Positions 11,135 through 22,484 of a DNA stretch of 64,000 nucleotides are shown in pieces. The DNA comes from Liolophura sinensis (taxonomy: Eukaryota; Mollusca; Polyplacophora; Chitonida; Chitonidae), in NCBI RefSeq assembly GCF_032854445.1, contig NC_088300.1, positions 17,145,191-17,209,190 on the forward strand, written 5' to 3'. Under the pieces are notes generated by a model. The model worked only from the letters and a program-made list of their open reading frames with translations, had not been told where the DNA came from and ran no database searches. Made by a program: the position numbers and the translations under genes. Every line of letters starts with the position of its first letter. Position 1 is the first letter of the stretch.

Positions 11135-12999
11135 CTATCCTCTACAACAGCATACAAGGTTGAATCTGCCGTCACATTCACTGGAGAAACCTATCGCTGG
11201 GCGGCCGAAGCCTCTCCCACAGGCCGAAGCACTGGTACAGTAACACCCACCGCCCTGGCCCATAGCCTGCTGAACGACGAACGGAATCAGCGGATCAGGA
11301 ATATCCATCTGCTCCATCATAAGGGCAAGGTACGGGTTAAAAGCGGGGTTTTGAGAGCTGCGGTATGGGGCAGGGACCGGCATTCGCGGCGGAGGAGGAC
11401 GTCGAGGTGGAGGGAACGGGGGTGGGGGTCTGGGCGATCTGGGCGGCTCTACCACAACTTCGGGCGGGGGTCCTTTTGGAAGGGGTCGCTGTCCTGCTGA
11501 TGGGAAGAGAGGTAGTGGAGATTTTCCTGGTCGGCGACCGGGCTTAAAAGGGATCGTTTCTATGGACACGGCCGGGATTGGGGCAAACGGTCTGTTGGAT
11601 TGTGGCGGCGGTTGTCTAACCTGAGGGGGATGGCGAGGGCGTGGGCGAGGCAGCGCAGGAGGTCTGGCGAAAATATCTCTCGGTGGCCCAGGACGCCGTC
11701 TACTACTAGGAGGAGCGTTGGCAGGAGGCGGTGGAGGTCTACCAGGCACACGTGGAGGCGGAGGGAAAATAGGTGGTCTTCCCTCTGGCGGTGACGGACG
11801 TTCACCTGGTGAGGGACGCGGTCTCTCGATGCCCCGTGGTGGAGGACGGATTTCTGGTGGTAGAGGCCGGATTCCTGGTGGTGGAGGCCGGAATCTGGGT
11901 GGTGGAGGCTGGAATCCATATGGGGGAAATCTAGGTCTCTGGTGTGGGAAGGACATTGGCTGAGGTACTATTGCACCCGGAAATGCCATCTGCAGCAGAG
12001 CTAACTCTGTCATGTCCAACTGTTCAAGAACCATGGCCTGCATGAGACTCAGTCCTGAGGCCGAGGAACCTCTCCGGCCAACGTTAGTCACAAACGGTCC
12101 CATGTTAAGGGCCATAGGAGGAGGGCCACACGGCTCTGAAACGGTAGAGCAATTTAGGATTTGAAAATGAACAGAAAGAAAGACAGCAATTAACACCGCC
12201 TAATATTTATGAAGGGGAAATTTTGTGGCAAAGAAAAAATGTCCCATATGAATGGAAAGATCCCTCCCCCTAAAAAAGTATGAAAACAAGACAGGAATAC
12301 ATCTGTTATAATTATTTCTAATAAATATTATTGTTTTATTTGGTTGTTTGTTTTGCCTGATAAGTTTAGTAGTTAAAAACTTTCACATCAACTCCTTTCG
12401 TAACAATAAATGATCCAGTCTTGTACCAAAATTCTGAAGAAATAAATTGAACCCCTATTTAGTTTTATTTAGTTATTTCATTCCTTCTTGACCCCTTGCT
12501 CTAGAATATTTCACTTATACGGGGGCCAGCATTATGATGGGAGGAAACAGGACAGAGCCCGGGCGTAACCCACCACCATTCGCAGATTGTTGGACGACCT
12601 TCCCACGTGAGATCCTGTTTAGAAGATAATGCTTTGGGGAGTTATCTCTTACACTCCAACTGTAACATCGTCCCTACTCCCATGATAAATGTCGATGTCA
12701 TGCTTGGCGCATCAAGACAGAGAGCGAACAAATCCAAAGCATACACATGTAGCTGATACTGGTGTTTGTTCATTACAATTACTGCAGCTCATGTTCAACT
12801 AGGTCTGATCCCAGTCAAAGGTATTTACAGTGTTCTAGTCATCTTAGTGTAGAACTCGCAGAAGTCATTGGCAAAACAAAGTGTTTTGTATTTAAACAGT
12901 ACCTCCGGGGCTCCCACGAGATCTGCCGGGCCATTGGGCTAGAGAGACGAACAGAGAACCGAAAATCAACAGGATCCGGAATGTGGTTTGGAACCCCAT
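11135..12999 (-). CDS. Gene A: secreted proline-rich protein with C-terminal seven-cysteine CCC module
   Basis: The predicted CDS joins 12903-12999 and 11135-12135, giving 365 residues. Residues 1-21 form a signal peptide ending SLA before Q. The phase-1 intron is GT...AG: its donor follows codon 32 and the acceptor is tctaccgtttcag. Exon 2 opens with E-P-C-G (33-36). It continues with a long Pro/Arg-rich run of RPPPPGIRP-like units, and then FNPYLALMMEQMDIP (299-313), a motif nearly shared with gene C. The protein ends in C-x-C-x5-C-x14-C-x7-CCC-RG (330-365). It is the most proline-rich of four minus-strand paralogs. The longer open frame up to 12196 only reads back into the intron. A 3' splice-like tract directly upstream of the ATG suggests a 5'UTR intron. 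Function unknown; secretion and disulfide bonding are inferred. Confidence 0.8.
12490..12615 (-). repeat. SINE fragment inside the first coding intron of gene A
   Basis: Minus-strand match to the central and 3' parts of the family: aagtgaaatattctagag at the tail side, then ccagcattatgatgggagg and a ccgggcg...cgcagattg segment. The tRNA-like head is missing. It lies within 12136-12902, the predicted intron. Confidence 0.7.
12903..12999 (-). CDS. Gene A coding exon 1 (signal-peptide exon)
   Basis: Encodes 32 residues plus one base, starting MGFQTTFRILL and followed by a hydrophobic stretch. It ends at a donor GGAG|GTACTG in phase 1. The leftover G joins AG from exon 2 to make the Glu before Pro-Cys-Gly. 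Upstream, a long pyrimidine tract and CAG end at 13009, nine bases before the ATG, so a non-coding first exon further upstream is likely. Confidence 0.78.
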
Positions 13000-13008
13000 G
13001 CCTGGCCT

Positions 13009-13040
13009 CTGTAACAAAAGACAAAAAAAAGACATGAATA
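13009..13040 (-). promoter_or_regulatory. 3' splice-site-like tract just upstream of gene A ATG
   Basis: The minus-strand sequence has an 8-T run, further pyrimidines and gttacag, then AGGCCAGGC and the ATG. It is a strong acceptor pattern, matching the CAG-then-ATG layout seen in genes C and D. It implies a 5'UTR intron whose donor was not located. Confidence 0.55.
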
Positions 13041-14044
13041 TCTTCATCACCATGTTACAATTCAACCCAATGTTCAATCTGCAGGGTAAAAACTGGACGC
13101 TAACGAAGTTTTCATTTCTGTATCCAAGATCCACAGTAAGATTTAGCACACCATATTAGACGTCTGTACCAAACGGTTCCAAAACCATCTCTGACTATAC
13201 AGATACAAACAGTAAATCCGACACAGGATGCAAAACATTATATGAAATCCCTGGCCTAACTTTAGCAAGAGAAGGGAAAGCGGCAAGAGATGTAACAATG
13301 GAAGATATGGTATCTGTGGGCGTCAAAACAGGCATCCGTATCCCACTCGCCAATATTAATGAACGCTTCGTGTCAACAATCGCGAAACCAATTCTTAAAT
13401 CGACGGTCAACACAAACCACCAGAGAACTAAGAAAGCATATAAAACAAAAAATTCGAATAGTTCTGGAAGAATGAACTTAACCAGTATACAAATCGAATA
13501 CTATGTCAGTTCATAAGTTGTGGTTAATCAAACCATGTATCGTTTGCAAGTGTTCTATGTGTAACGTGACGACCTTATTCAACTCGATCAATGTAAAACC
13601 CTTATTTCCTGGGCAAGCGGAAGTACACAATTCTGAAACCGACTGGCCATAGAATTGCACTCACTGCAATAGTTAAGGAACTTAAAAAGAAGGCGTTTCG
13701 CTGAATTTTAAGAAAACCATAGACTCTTCAGATGGTACATCTTATCTGGACCTATACTTGTGTAAAGATCTAAACGGTTTTCTCTCTCGCTCTTTTCTCA
13801 AGAGTGATAGTTTTAATTTTAACATTGTAAATTATCCTTAATTGGACAGCAATATACCAAAGGGTCCTGCATACGGTGTGAACATTTTTCGCCTTGTAGC
13901 ATTTGTTACAATTTGTTGTGTGTTGTGTGACGATTTCATTCAACGTCACAAATTATTACTGCAAAAAGTAGTGTGTCAAGGTTATTCCTCCAAGCGCCTT
14001 CACATCAAGTTAATTCAAATACTTTTTTAAATACTTTACATATT

Positions 14045-14140
14045 TTCTTAGTTCTTTGAGGGTTTCTGTTAAACGTCGTTATTATTGGTCCTTATTGGTT
14101 GACGGCTGTTATATAAATGTCTGTTTCGAGGCATAGATTT
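14045..14140 (+). repeat. Unclassified dispersed repeat, copy 1
   Basis: Shares a core of the form ttggttgacgg-tgatatacgaatgtctg-ttcgacgc with segments at 28935-29032 and 30843-30936. Copies 1 and 2 also agree in the upstream 40 bases (ctctttg-ggtttgtgtt-aacgt). No coding capacity. Confidence 0.6.
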
Positions 14141-14917
14141 AAATTTGATACATCAGCTTTGTTTTGTTGTAATAACTTGTGAAGTTGTTTGAAATCACAC
14201 AATACACGGAATCTAACAAATGTTATTAAGCGGGCCATGTAGAGAACCCTTCGGCACATTGCTGGCCAAATAAGGATAATCCAGTAGGTCAAAATTGAAA
14301 CCACCGCTTTGTCGCATGACCGGAAGCACTTTGAAAGAGAAAATAAGTGACAGAGGGGAAATATGCATAGTGAGACAATGTTCACGTTGGTGAGGCCACA
14401 TTATGATCATGGCGAAACTTCCCACATGTTACCCAGAATACATTGGCGGAAGACAAACCATCTTTAAGGAACGTTTGACTGTGTAAACCGCCACACGAAC
14501 GTCGTCAACCGTTTGTTGTCACGAACGCTCCACGAACATGGCAAGAAGAGAAAGGTAGTGGACATATTTCCAGTCCAAAGCCGTGTAAAATTCCGATAAG
14601 ATAAATACATTTATTTATCACTGATATAGCGGCGGTCAGTTGTTTTTTTAGTGTTCTGCAGAGTTTTTTGCCAGGTACTAACAAACAAGAAATAATGCTT
14701 AAGGCAACTTCATAATAGGTTAAAAAAAGACCACTTCAGTTGCCACGATTGTGTTGTCCGCTGGAAAAGTTACGCCTTAGACTGTTGAGTGAAGGTGCCT
14801 GCAACTATCGATAAAATTCCAGTGAATTTCGGCGAGGCTTGGTAGGTTGCCCTATTTATCACAGAGTGAGTTTAGCGGTCGACCACATTAGTCCATGAGC
14901 CATATATGATATGGCTA

Positions 14918-14990
14918 TGACGACTTGTACCACCTCATTGTTGTAGGGTAGGGTGGGATATTGATACCACCTGAGGTGGCCAAACATAAT
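14918..14990 (-). repeat. Fragment of a second SINE-like family
   Basis: Shares 'gacttgtaccacctcattg' and 'ttgtagg-tagggtgggat' with 16496-16540, but the tRNA-like part is replaced here by unrelated sequence. Confidence 0.55.
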
Positions 14991-16495
14991 TGGTACTAAC
15001 ATGTTTATAGGGTCAGTAGAAGTAAATTGAGATATGATAGCCTTTCTCCAATGGTAGTTTTATCACACATTTTGATAAAATAAAAAATCATAAGGCGCTG
15101 CGCAAATTACAAAAATCAGGAGAAACGGCAATATATCGTGGACTCTCAGTTAATAATATAACAAGACCAATTTAAAAGATTGGATTGTAATGTTTATGAA
15201 GCAAACAAAATATAGCAGTCCACATTTTGTTTATATTCATGTAGGCTATTAGGTGAATGTTCAGTTGACCTGTACATTTACATGTAAGATTTACAAGGTT
15301 TTCAGCTGAGTTGATAACAGTTTATATGCCCAGCTGTGTACTTCTTTCATTTATACCCATTATTACGGTGAAGTTAAGTAGATTAGCTCAGGTAAGTAAA
15401 CGCCCGTGTCATTCCCTTACCTGTAATCTAAAAGTCTGAAATCTACAATGTCATAGCAAGCCTGTGATCAGAATTTTTTGACTTTCAGTCAAGAATACTG
15501 GTAACTGCAAGTCCGCCAAACACTTAGATTAGGAACTAAATTATTCCGTAATACTCTTTGCAGAGTGTAAATGTTTAAATCGAAAAATTAAACAAATAAA
15601 AATGTACGTGAAACGAAACAATTTTTTTCAAAGTTTTACCACATAGCAAATTGTTAAAACATTAGATACCTGAGGAGGATTGTCTGAACATATTGTGAAC
15701 AGTGACGTCACATAAGGATTTTGCAACTTGATAAATGCAGCCTGCTAAACTATTACATTAAAATACACAGATATACTTGTACAGAGAAATGAATACATTA
15801 ATTCAATACACCCTAAAGCAAATTATTTCTTAATGAATAGACCATTCGTTGATGAAGAAACTACTATGCAAATGGAGCAGCCAGGTATCATTCATTGTTT
15901 TATCGCAAGAAGATTAGGTTCGAAAAACATTCTACAAAGAGCGGTGGACAAATTTCAAAAATATAAGATGACTATTAGTTCAGTAGTATTTTCACCACGA
16001 CAAAGACTTGACTGTACTATCCAAAGGTGCTTATGATTAACCTGCAACTATAACTTGTAGAACATTTTCTAGAGATGCAAAAACTACTTACAGAGCGTTC
16101 CACCCAAAACCTTGTTTGGTAGATCTAAAAATATTAGCTCTTTAGAGATGAAATTGTGCGCGTACTCTTTCCCAGCAGTAAGGCAGACAAACATATTTCG
16201 GGGATTATCGTGCAGGTGCAGGTGCAGTTGTTCTCTAATGGACGAAAACAAACGAACCTCATGCCCAGTTTCTATAGCTTGGTTCAACTGGCAGCATGCT
16301 TAGAAAGGCAATCCAAAACTTGACCAAAGAATCTTTGTCCTACACAAAACGGACCTCGATGCTGCAGCAGTGCATTAGAAGATCTACACAAAGAGTAGTC
16401 TTCCTCCTTAAATGTTTGCTGTGACCTCCAGCTATTGTCGGCGGAGTTGATTGCTTTTTAAGAATTCACACTTGTGAGATTGTGGTTAGAATGGT

Positions 16496-16592
16496 GAAGA
16501 CTTGTACCACCTCATTGTTGTAGGATAGGGTGGGATTCGAACTCACGTATACAAGGTTTTCCCTATCCCACTGAGCTATCTTGGAAGACCAT
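16496..16592 (-). repeat. tRNA-like head of a second SINE family
   Basis: On the minus strand, 'gatagctcagtggg' is A-box-like and 'gtgagttcgaatcccacc' is B-box-like, followed by a tail ending in ggtggtacaagtc. The spacing fits a Pol III promoter in a tRNA-derived SINE. The cloverleaf is not convincing as a functional tRNA. Confidence 0.6.
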
Positions 16593-17312
16593 TAAGGCTT
16601 CTCCTTTTAGACGACTTTAAACGTTTGTTGTGACGTCAATCCTTTGTTTACCCATCATGAGAATGTTATATATGAAGGGCCCATTAGTTTCTGATCAGTA
16701 TTTTCTAACAGTTTCGTTCTTCACCTTCATTTTAAATAAACCAGCGAGAGAAAAGGCATAGTGACGTCATCAGTTCTCTTAGGCACCAACATGAACAGCA
16801 AAACAGAGTTTTACCATGGTGAACTGGTGAGTTTAACTTGTGAAATTCTGATTACGAACATTTGGGGTATCTCGAGGCCTGGTTATGTCAATGTGACAGA
16901 AATTGCATAATCTACTGTCAGACTTCCCCAGGTTTTATGTAAGCTTCAATCAATTTAGATTTAATTTCCCATATAATAAATTATAGACTGAGTCACTGTC
17001 CCTAATTTTACACACACATTGTATGCTCATGTAGTGACCTATATAAAGTACATCCGACTGGACTCCCACTAGTAAAAGCTCTAACGCTGTTGCCCTAAAA
17101 CTTCATGTAACACTGTCACGAAAGATCAGTCATGCTACCTATGATCTTCAACTATGCGAATAATGCAGCTCTGCCGGCACGAAAGAGCATTCACTGACGC
17201 TAATTGAGATGTAACGTTTTTTTATTTGTTTGAAATGACACCGCGCGATTCTTGAAAAAGAATCGATAGTTCTTGCATTACCACAAATACTCTGAAGTAG
17301 GGGAACCAACTC

Positions 17313-17391
17313 GGAACAGTTGATTCTTGGAAAAGAATCGACTCGTAGCCGATTTCGCGTTTTCGATTCATTTTCAAGAATCAACTGTTCC
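17313..17391. repeat. 28-bp-arm inverted repeat
   Basis: The left arm 17313-17340 (ggaacagttgattcttg...) and right arm 17364-17391 (...caagaatcaactgttcc) are near-perfect complements around a 23-base loop. A related small hairpin, gattcttgaaaaagaatc, lies 65 bases to the left at about 17248-17265. Confidence 0.85.
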
Positions 17392-18179
17392 TCGTCGTTT
17401 CTACACTACAAAAAAGCGGTGTTAATCCATAATCATTTATTTTTTCCTCCAGAAGTAATGCAGGGCTAGTAACAGAAACTGACTGTAGGAGTTAATGAAA
17501 ACGCACAATGAACAACTCTTCTTAAAAGGAATGTTCTTCTAAATCAGAAAGTGTTACGCTTGACAAATTTAACATCAAGGTCAAAACGTCCTCAAACAAT
17601 TATGTTTCAGAGTGAATTGGAGAAATCTGATTTGGTGCCATTAGAGTTTACCATTTAGACCTGAAGTAAACAGTTAATTGTTAACACAGTCATGATAGAA
17701 TGCCCTAAAATGTTGTAAAACATACACTTTAAATCTTCTGTTGTTTTCTGCCTGCAAAGAAAACTGTTGATGCAGTCCTTCTCGCCACTGTAGCTCACCT
17801 CTTTCCCAACCCATGGAGCGCTAAAATATCATCTTTCGTCAAAAAATCCTCCAATGTGTGTGAAAAGATTAGCTTGAATTAGTTAAGGAAGCATTCCTAA
17901 AGGTGAACACTCTGTTCTTGAGTTGATTGGGGTTCAGATATCGTTGCTATTGTATGACTGTTGGCAATATATGTGTTAGCACGTTGAACAATATGTATGT
18001 TTATTAAAAAGGGCACAGCCCATACAAAGCCATATGTGAGGGCTATCACATCAAAACATGAACTGGACATGTACCTACTCAAAATAGCAAGGAGATTTGG
18101 CCACTTTGGGTAGTACCATTATGTGTATGTGGAATTATGAGCCCTGACTCATGGACTACAGGGCTCAAAAATTAGATGA

Positions 18180-18361
18180 ATACTCTCTAAAGACCATTGT
18201 GTACAAATGTGCACATTCACATTGACATGTGTATCAGCGGTAAACACATACATGTGTATATATACACAGATCACTCTTGATGTGTTACATCAGTTACACA
18301 ATTTGTGTAGTGCTGATACACAAAATTATGTGGATGTGCATTTTTACCACAACACTGTGTA
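18180..18361 (-). repeat. Palindromic MITE-like element, copy 2
   Basis: Reverse-complement counterpart of 1943-2124. It has the same outer atactctct end and the same inner words (atgcacatccacataattttgtg and acacaaattgtgtaa types). The distal end is more diverged. Confidence 0.65.
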
Positions 18362-21300
18362 CCTGTATTGACGAAATTCATGCGGAAATCTTTTGACATG
18401 TTCCCTATTTCCAGACATATTGGGAAATGTTTCGCTCAGAGGTAACCCTGGAACCGGATGAAAATGAAGTCCTTTGTGATTTTGTATGCTTTCTTATGCC
18501 AGCAGGAGTATTTAGACCCATGTAAGCTTTTCATCCATATTTGAGTCAGAATCTGTAATGTTTTGATCAATATTATTACTAACCCATTGTTCATTTGTGT
18601 TGGTTGTGTCTACATCCACCTTAAAAAATATGACAAAGAGTTTGATAAATTCCGGATTATTAATGCAACCACGCGCTAGATTTTGCATATCTAAACCCTG
18701 ACACGTTTGTACACGTTTGAGATTCAATATTACAAAAATGTTATAAGAACTAATACACTGATATACACTGATATCACACCTACAGCTTGTCTGAGAAACT
18801 CACCTGACTGTGGATTGTGGAAGGACAGCTGTGTGATTCTGCCGTTAGGAGGCAGCTCTGATCAGATAGGCTATCACTCCTCAAGTCTTCATCTTCTCGG
18901 GTAGTCCATAAGAGAAGCCAGAGTTTGCGGCCACGTCATTTTTTAACAACTCTTATAAACAAAGCAACATAGAATTCCACTTAAAATTGACATTGTCCAA
19001 CTGTTAAAAATAGTCGGCGCGTGACGACCCTGCTATTGGACAGCCTTTTTCAGTTGGAATACCCAACAAGGGAACAATTATCGCGTCTATAAATATAAAT
19101 AGCTTGGTCAGTATTTTCGGTAATTATGTGCTTGGATTATTTAAAATGATGTAAGCTTTTGCCAATTGGATACCATTGTGTCCCGATCAGTCCACCACAA
19201 TTATCTCTCTAAGACTAGCACACTGATGTGGGGTGATTTTAGAGAGCTATGATCGAATATTTTTCTTAACCTAACCGCTTTGTGGTATATAAATTTGTGA
19301 TAAAAAGTTTTAGGTACAATATACTCTCGTGTGAGAAACGTGACCCGCCATCTTGTCGTGTTTGGGGGAAGACCTTTTGCCGGAGGATAGAAAGCTCAGT
19401 TCAAGCACAATGCCTCAGTGTTACCCACCTATTGTTGTCTGCCCAGGCTTAAATTGGCAATTCCACACTTAGCTAGATGGTGCTAATTTACCGCGAAAGT
19501 TTATCTAATTATGCCTCTCTACTGTTCTTCGTGATTGTTTTCAGATTTTAATACTTCATGTAAGTAGTGGCCATTGCACTTACTGAACAGTTTTCATTGT
19601 TAACTACATAAATATGATGAATATGGATGGACCAATTTAGAATAATATAAACAGGTTACCTAACACAAGTTAGTTGAGTTAAAAACTAATGTACTCAGAA
19701 TATCCCATCATGTTTTTTGGTGTTTTAGTATAGTCCTGTTGTTGGCAAAGTATGTATGATTGTATGGCAACCAGGATAGCCGTCTGGTGATGGTTTGATG
19801 GTCACAATATGGCAATAGTAGTGCAGACTAAGGTATGTTGTCTATGCATCAGCGTGAAACACATTAGACAGGGGTGTATCGTACAAGCATCAACGTGAAA
19901 AAAAGCACTAAAATGGAGAAATGTCGCATATGTTATAACAGTACCACAGTATAACTTATTTTGGACAGTTTAAATCGATGGACTGACATAATCTTTGTGT
20001 AGAAACCTAAAAACTGCCTGAAGCTGATCTTAGACTCTCACTGATTATGGAATAAGTGGTCGCCAACGACATACATCTAACAGATAGATTTCCAACCAGA
20101 TATTCAGTTCAATACAGATAGTTTCAGTTGAATACATATTTTTTACAGGAGTATCAGACGAGCTTATTGGGAAATTCATATTCTTTTGATATCGTAGTAA
20201 AGAATCTTAGATTTGGACATATATTCTGCAGTGAACAGCTCTTAGAATGAATATTTTCAAATCTACGTGGCTCAAGGAAGAAACACCTTATCCTTTTTTC
20301 TGTAGGGGTATTGGAAATTATTTCATGTAGACAATGTCGTCAAAGGTCTTGCCTTTAATCACACATGGATCCCAGGGAAAATTATAACGAACCAAGCCTT
20401 TATGACAATCTCTTGCTTACAGCCTTTTGAAAACAAAGCCAAAGCTTGAGGCTAGTTGTTTCTGCCATTATATCACTTCGACCACTCCCATCCTAGTTTT
20501 ATCCGCTAAGCTTCACCGAACAGCTCTTAGTTAGAATCGGAGTTAAATCTGAACCTAACATTTTGAATTCTTCTCCAACCTTCTTACCACCCTTTATTTT
20601 CTGCCCATTTGTCTCTTGTTTTGAAAACCAAATCGACTCTTGAAAAAACTATTTGAATAAGACCTCATTCGAAATATTTGTTTTTATATTTTTCACACAT
20701 TTGAAAGTTTTTGAAAATTGAAACATCAGAGAATACAGCATATATTGTAAAAGGACGACTGTGTGATAGTTGGCACACACCCTTACGTAACCATTGAAAC
20801 TATGATTTTTGTCAGTTTACATCCATGCGATTTTATTCTAATTGTTTATGTAAATGCTTAAAAAGTAGCAGCTCATACACTCCCTAGTATCACGCATGGC
20901 CAAAATAGAACTGGGTGAAAAGTGTACCTCAAATGCTGTTCACCAGACGTTACAGCCCTGCAATCACTGTTCAGATTTATGGAATTTTTACTATGAATAA
21001 ATTGTTTCACATGTTAATTTGTGAAGCTGACAGCTAAGTATATGTAATTATTGAAACAGTTAACAATTCACCACAATGCTAACAGAACGATTAAGCACAA
21101 AATTTATGCAAAAGCAAATTAATGATTTCGTAGAGAGAGAGGTTAACACGCATCCCAGAGGCGATAGTTAAGGGGAGAGAACTTGTCAGTGCTAATCGAC
21201 ATTACGTTGGCCTGTTGTAGTATTGCATCAGAGGCATTCTCTATCTAGCCTTGAGGCCCAGAGCGTAAAGCCGCGACCGTTGAGGTTTTTTGTTAAAATC

Positions 21301-21584
21301 CTGATGTGTGGTCTCTTGTCAGTTTACACCTATTACTCTTTAATGCCAATGTTTAATGTTCATATACTTAAAAAAGTATTAACTTAAATACACTCCAGTG
21401 GTATGACTTAAGCAGAGTTAGGTAAAAAAATGGAAGTGATATTGATTACAATTTATTGGCGTGATATTTAGCAAGAGACATAAACTGGGTAAACCTTTGG
21501 CAGTGTGAGTGTGACGTCAAAAACATTGTTTGTGTATAGCATCTGTCCTTTGTAGATGCTAAACTGCAGTTTGTCTTTTTCTGA
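18362..21584. other. Intergenic, no gene seen
   Basis: AT-rich. No open frame longer than about 70 codons shows a motif. No repeat was recognised in 18.4-21.5 kb by eye. Confidence 0.4.
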
Positions 21585-22070
21585 AATACTGTCATTCCAT
21601 TTATGTTTAACAGGTAGATTAATTTTTCTGAAATACTGTCATGCCATTTATGTTTAACAGCTGGATTTATTTTTCTGAAATATTGTCATGCCATTTATGT
21701 TTAACAGCTGGGTTAATTTTCTGATATACTGTCATGCCTTTTATGTTTAACAGCTGGATTAATTTTTCTGAAATACTGTCATTCCATTTATGTTTAACAG
21801 CTGGATTAATTTTTCTGAAATACTGTCATGCCATTTACGTTTTACAACTGTATGCTTTTTTCTTTCTCCGGCCGTATGTGAGACGGTCTGCCGCAACCTG
21901 CGGATGGTCGTGGGTTTCCCCCGTGCTCTGCACGGTTTCCACCCACCATAATGCTGGCCGCCGTCGTATAAGTGAAATATTCTTGAGTACGGCGTAAAAC
22001 ACCGATCAAATAACTAAATAAACATTTTTTCTGAAATACTGTCATGCCTTATATGTATAACAACTCATAA
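21585..22070 (+). repeat. 47-bp minisatellite split by a SINE
   Basis: About six units of the form tgtcatgccatttatgttta + acagctggattaatttttct + gaaatac run from 21585 to about 21848. The pattern resumes at about 22026 (ttttttctgaaatactgtca...) after an inserted SINE. Unit starts at 21591, 21638, 21685, 21731, 21778 and 21825 give 46-47-base spacing. Confidence 0.9.
21866..22024 (+). repeat. SINE copy inserted in the 47-bp array
   Basis: Starts at the central domain (ctccggccgtatgtgag), with 'tgcggatggtcgtgggtttc', 'accataatgctggccgccg' and the complete 3' tail with caaataactaaataa. The tRNA-like head is absent. Array sequence lies on both sides. Confidence 0.88.
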
Positions 22071-22484
22071 AACTGAATCACATGGCTATCTCCATTGTTG
22101 GCTTTCTTTAGAAAACCTACCACATACGGTGATGATTTCGTGGTCGAGGTTATGGAATGTCATAGAGAATTCAGTGACCATGTCGCGATCCCACAACGTT
22201 TACGTCGTTCATTATTCTCTCTTGCATTAGTATGATGGTGACACGAAAAACTTAGTACTGCAAGACAGGGCTTTTTTTCCATAATTATAATCTCTTATTT
22301 TACGGAACATCTTAACAAGGTGAAATCCATAAAACAATTTCGTTCGTTATTGTAAAACATTTCAGTGAGACAACAGTTGGTTTTTTGGTTTTGGATATTA
22401 CCGAATGAAAATTCTTTCATCTTATTTATGGTGAAAAGACAGGTCGTCCAAATGTCTTTTTGCATGTGTGATTTTAAAGTCTAT

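Larger units (their letters stand above)
13041..18179. other. Long intergenic stretch between gene A and the MITE copy
   Basis: No gene is supported. It contains the repeats listed separately (14045-14140, 14918-14990, 16496-16590, 17313-17391). Open frames near 13298-13516, 14092-14385 and 15833-16303 have no recognisable domain or signal peptide. Confidence 0.4.

Noticed and set aside
11365-11963. Plus-strand glycine/arginine-rich frames over gene A
   Set aside because: Antisense shadows of the proline-rich coding sequence.
12136-12196. Upstream start for gene A (read-through frame beginning at 12196)
   Set aside because: The extension reads the pyrimidine-rich intron end. A clean acceptor precedes AG-CCG-TGT-GGC, and a true signal-peptide exon lies at 12903-12999.
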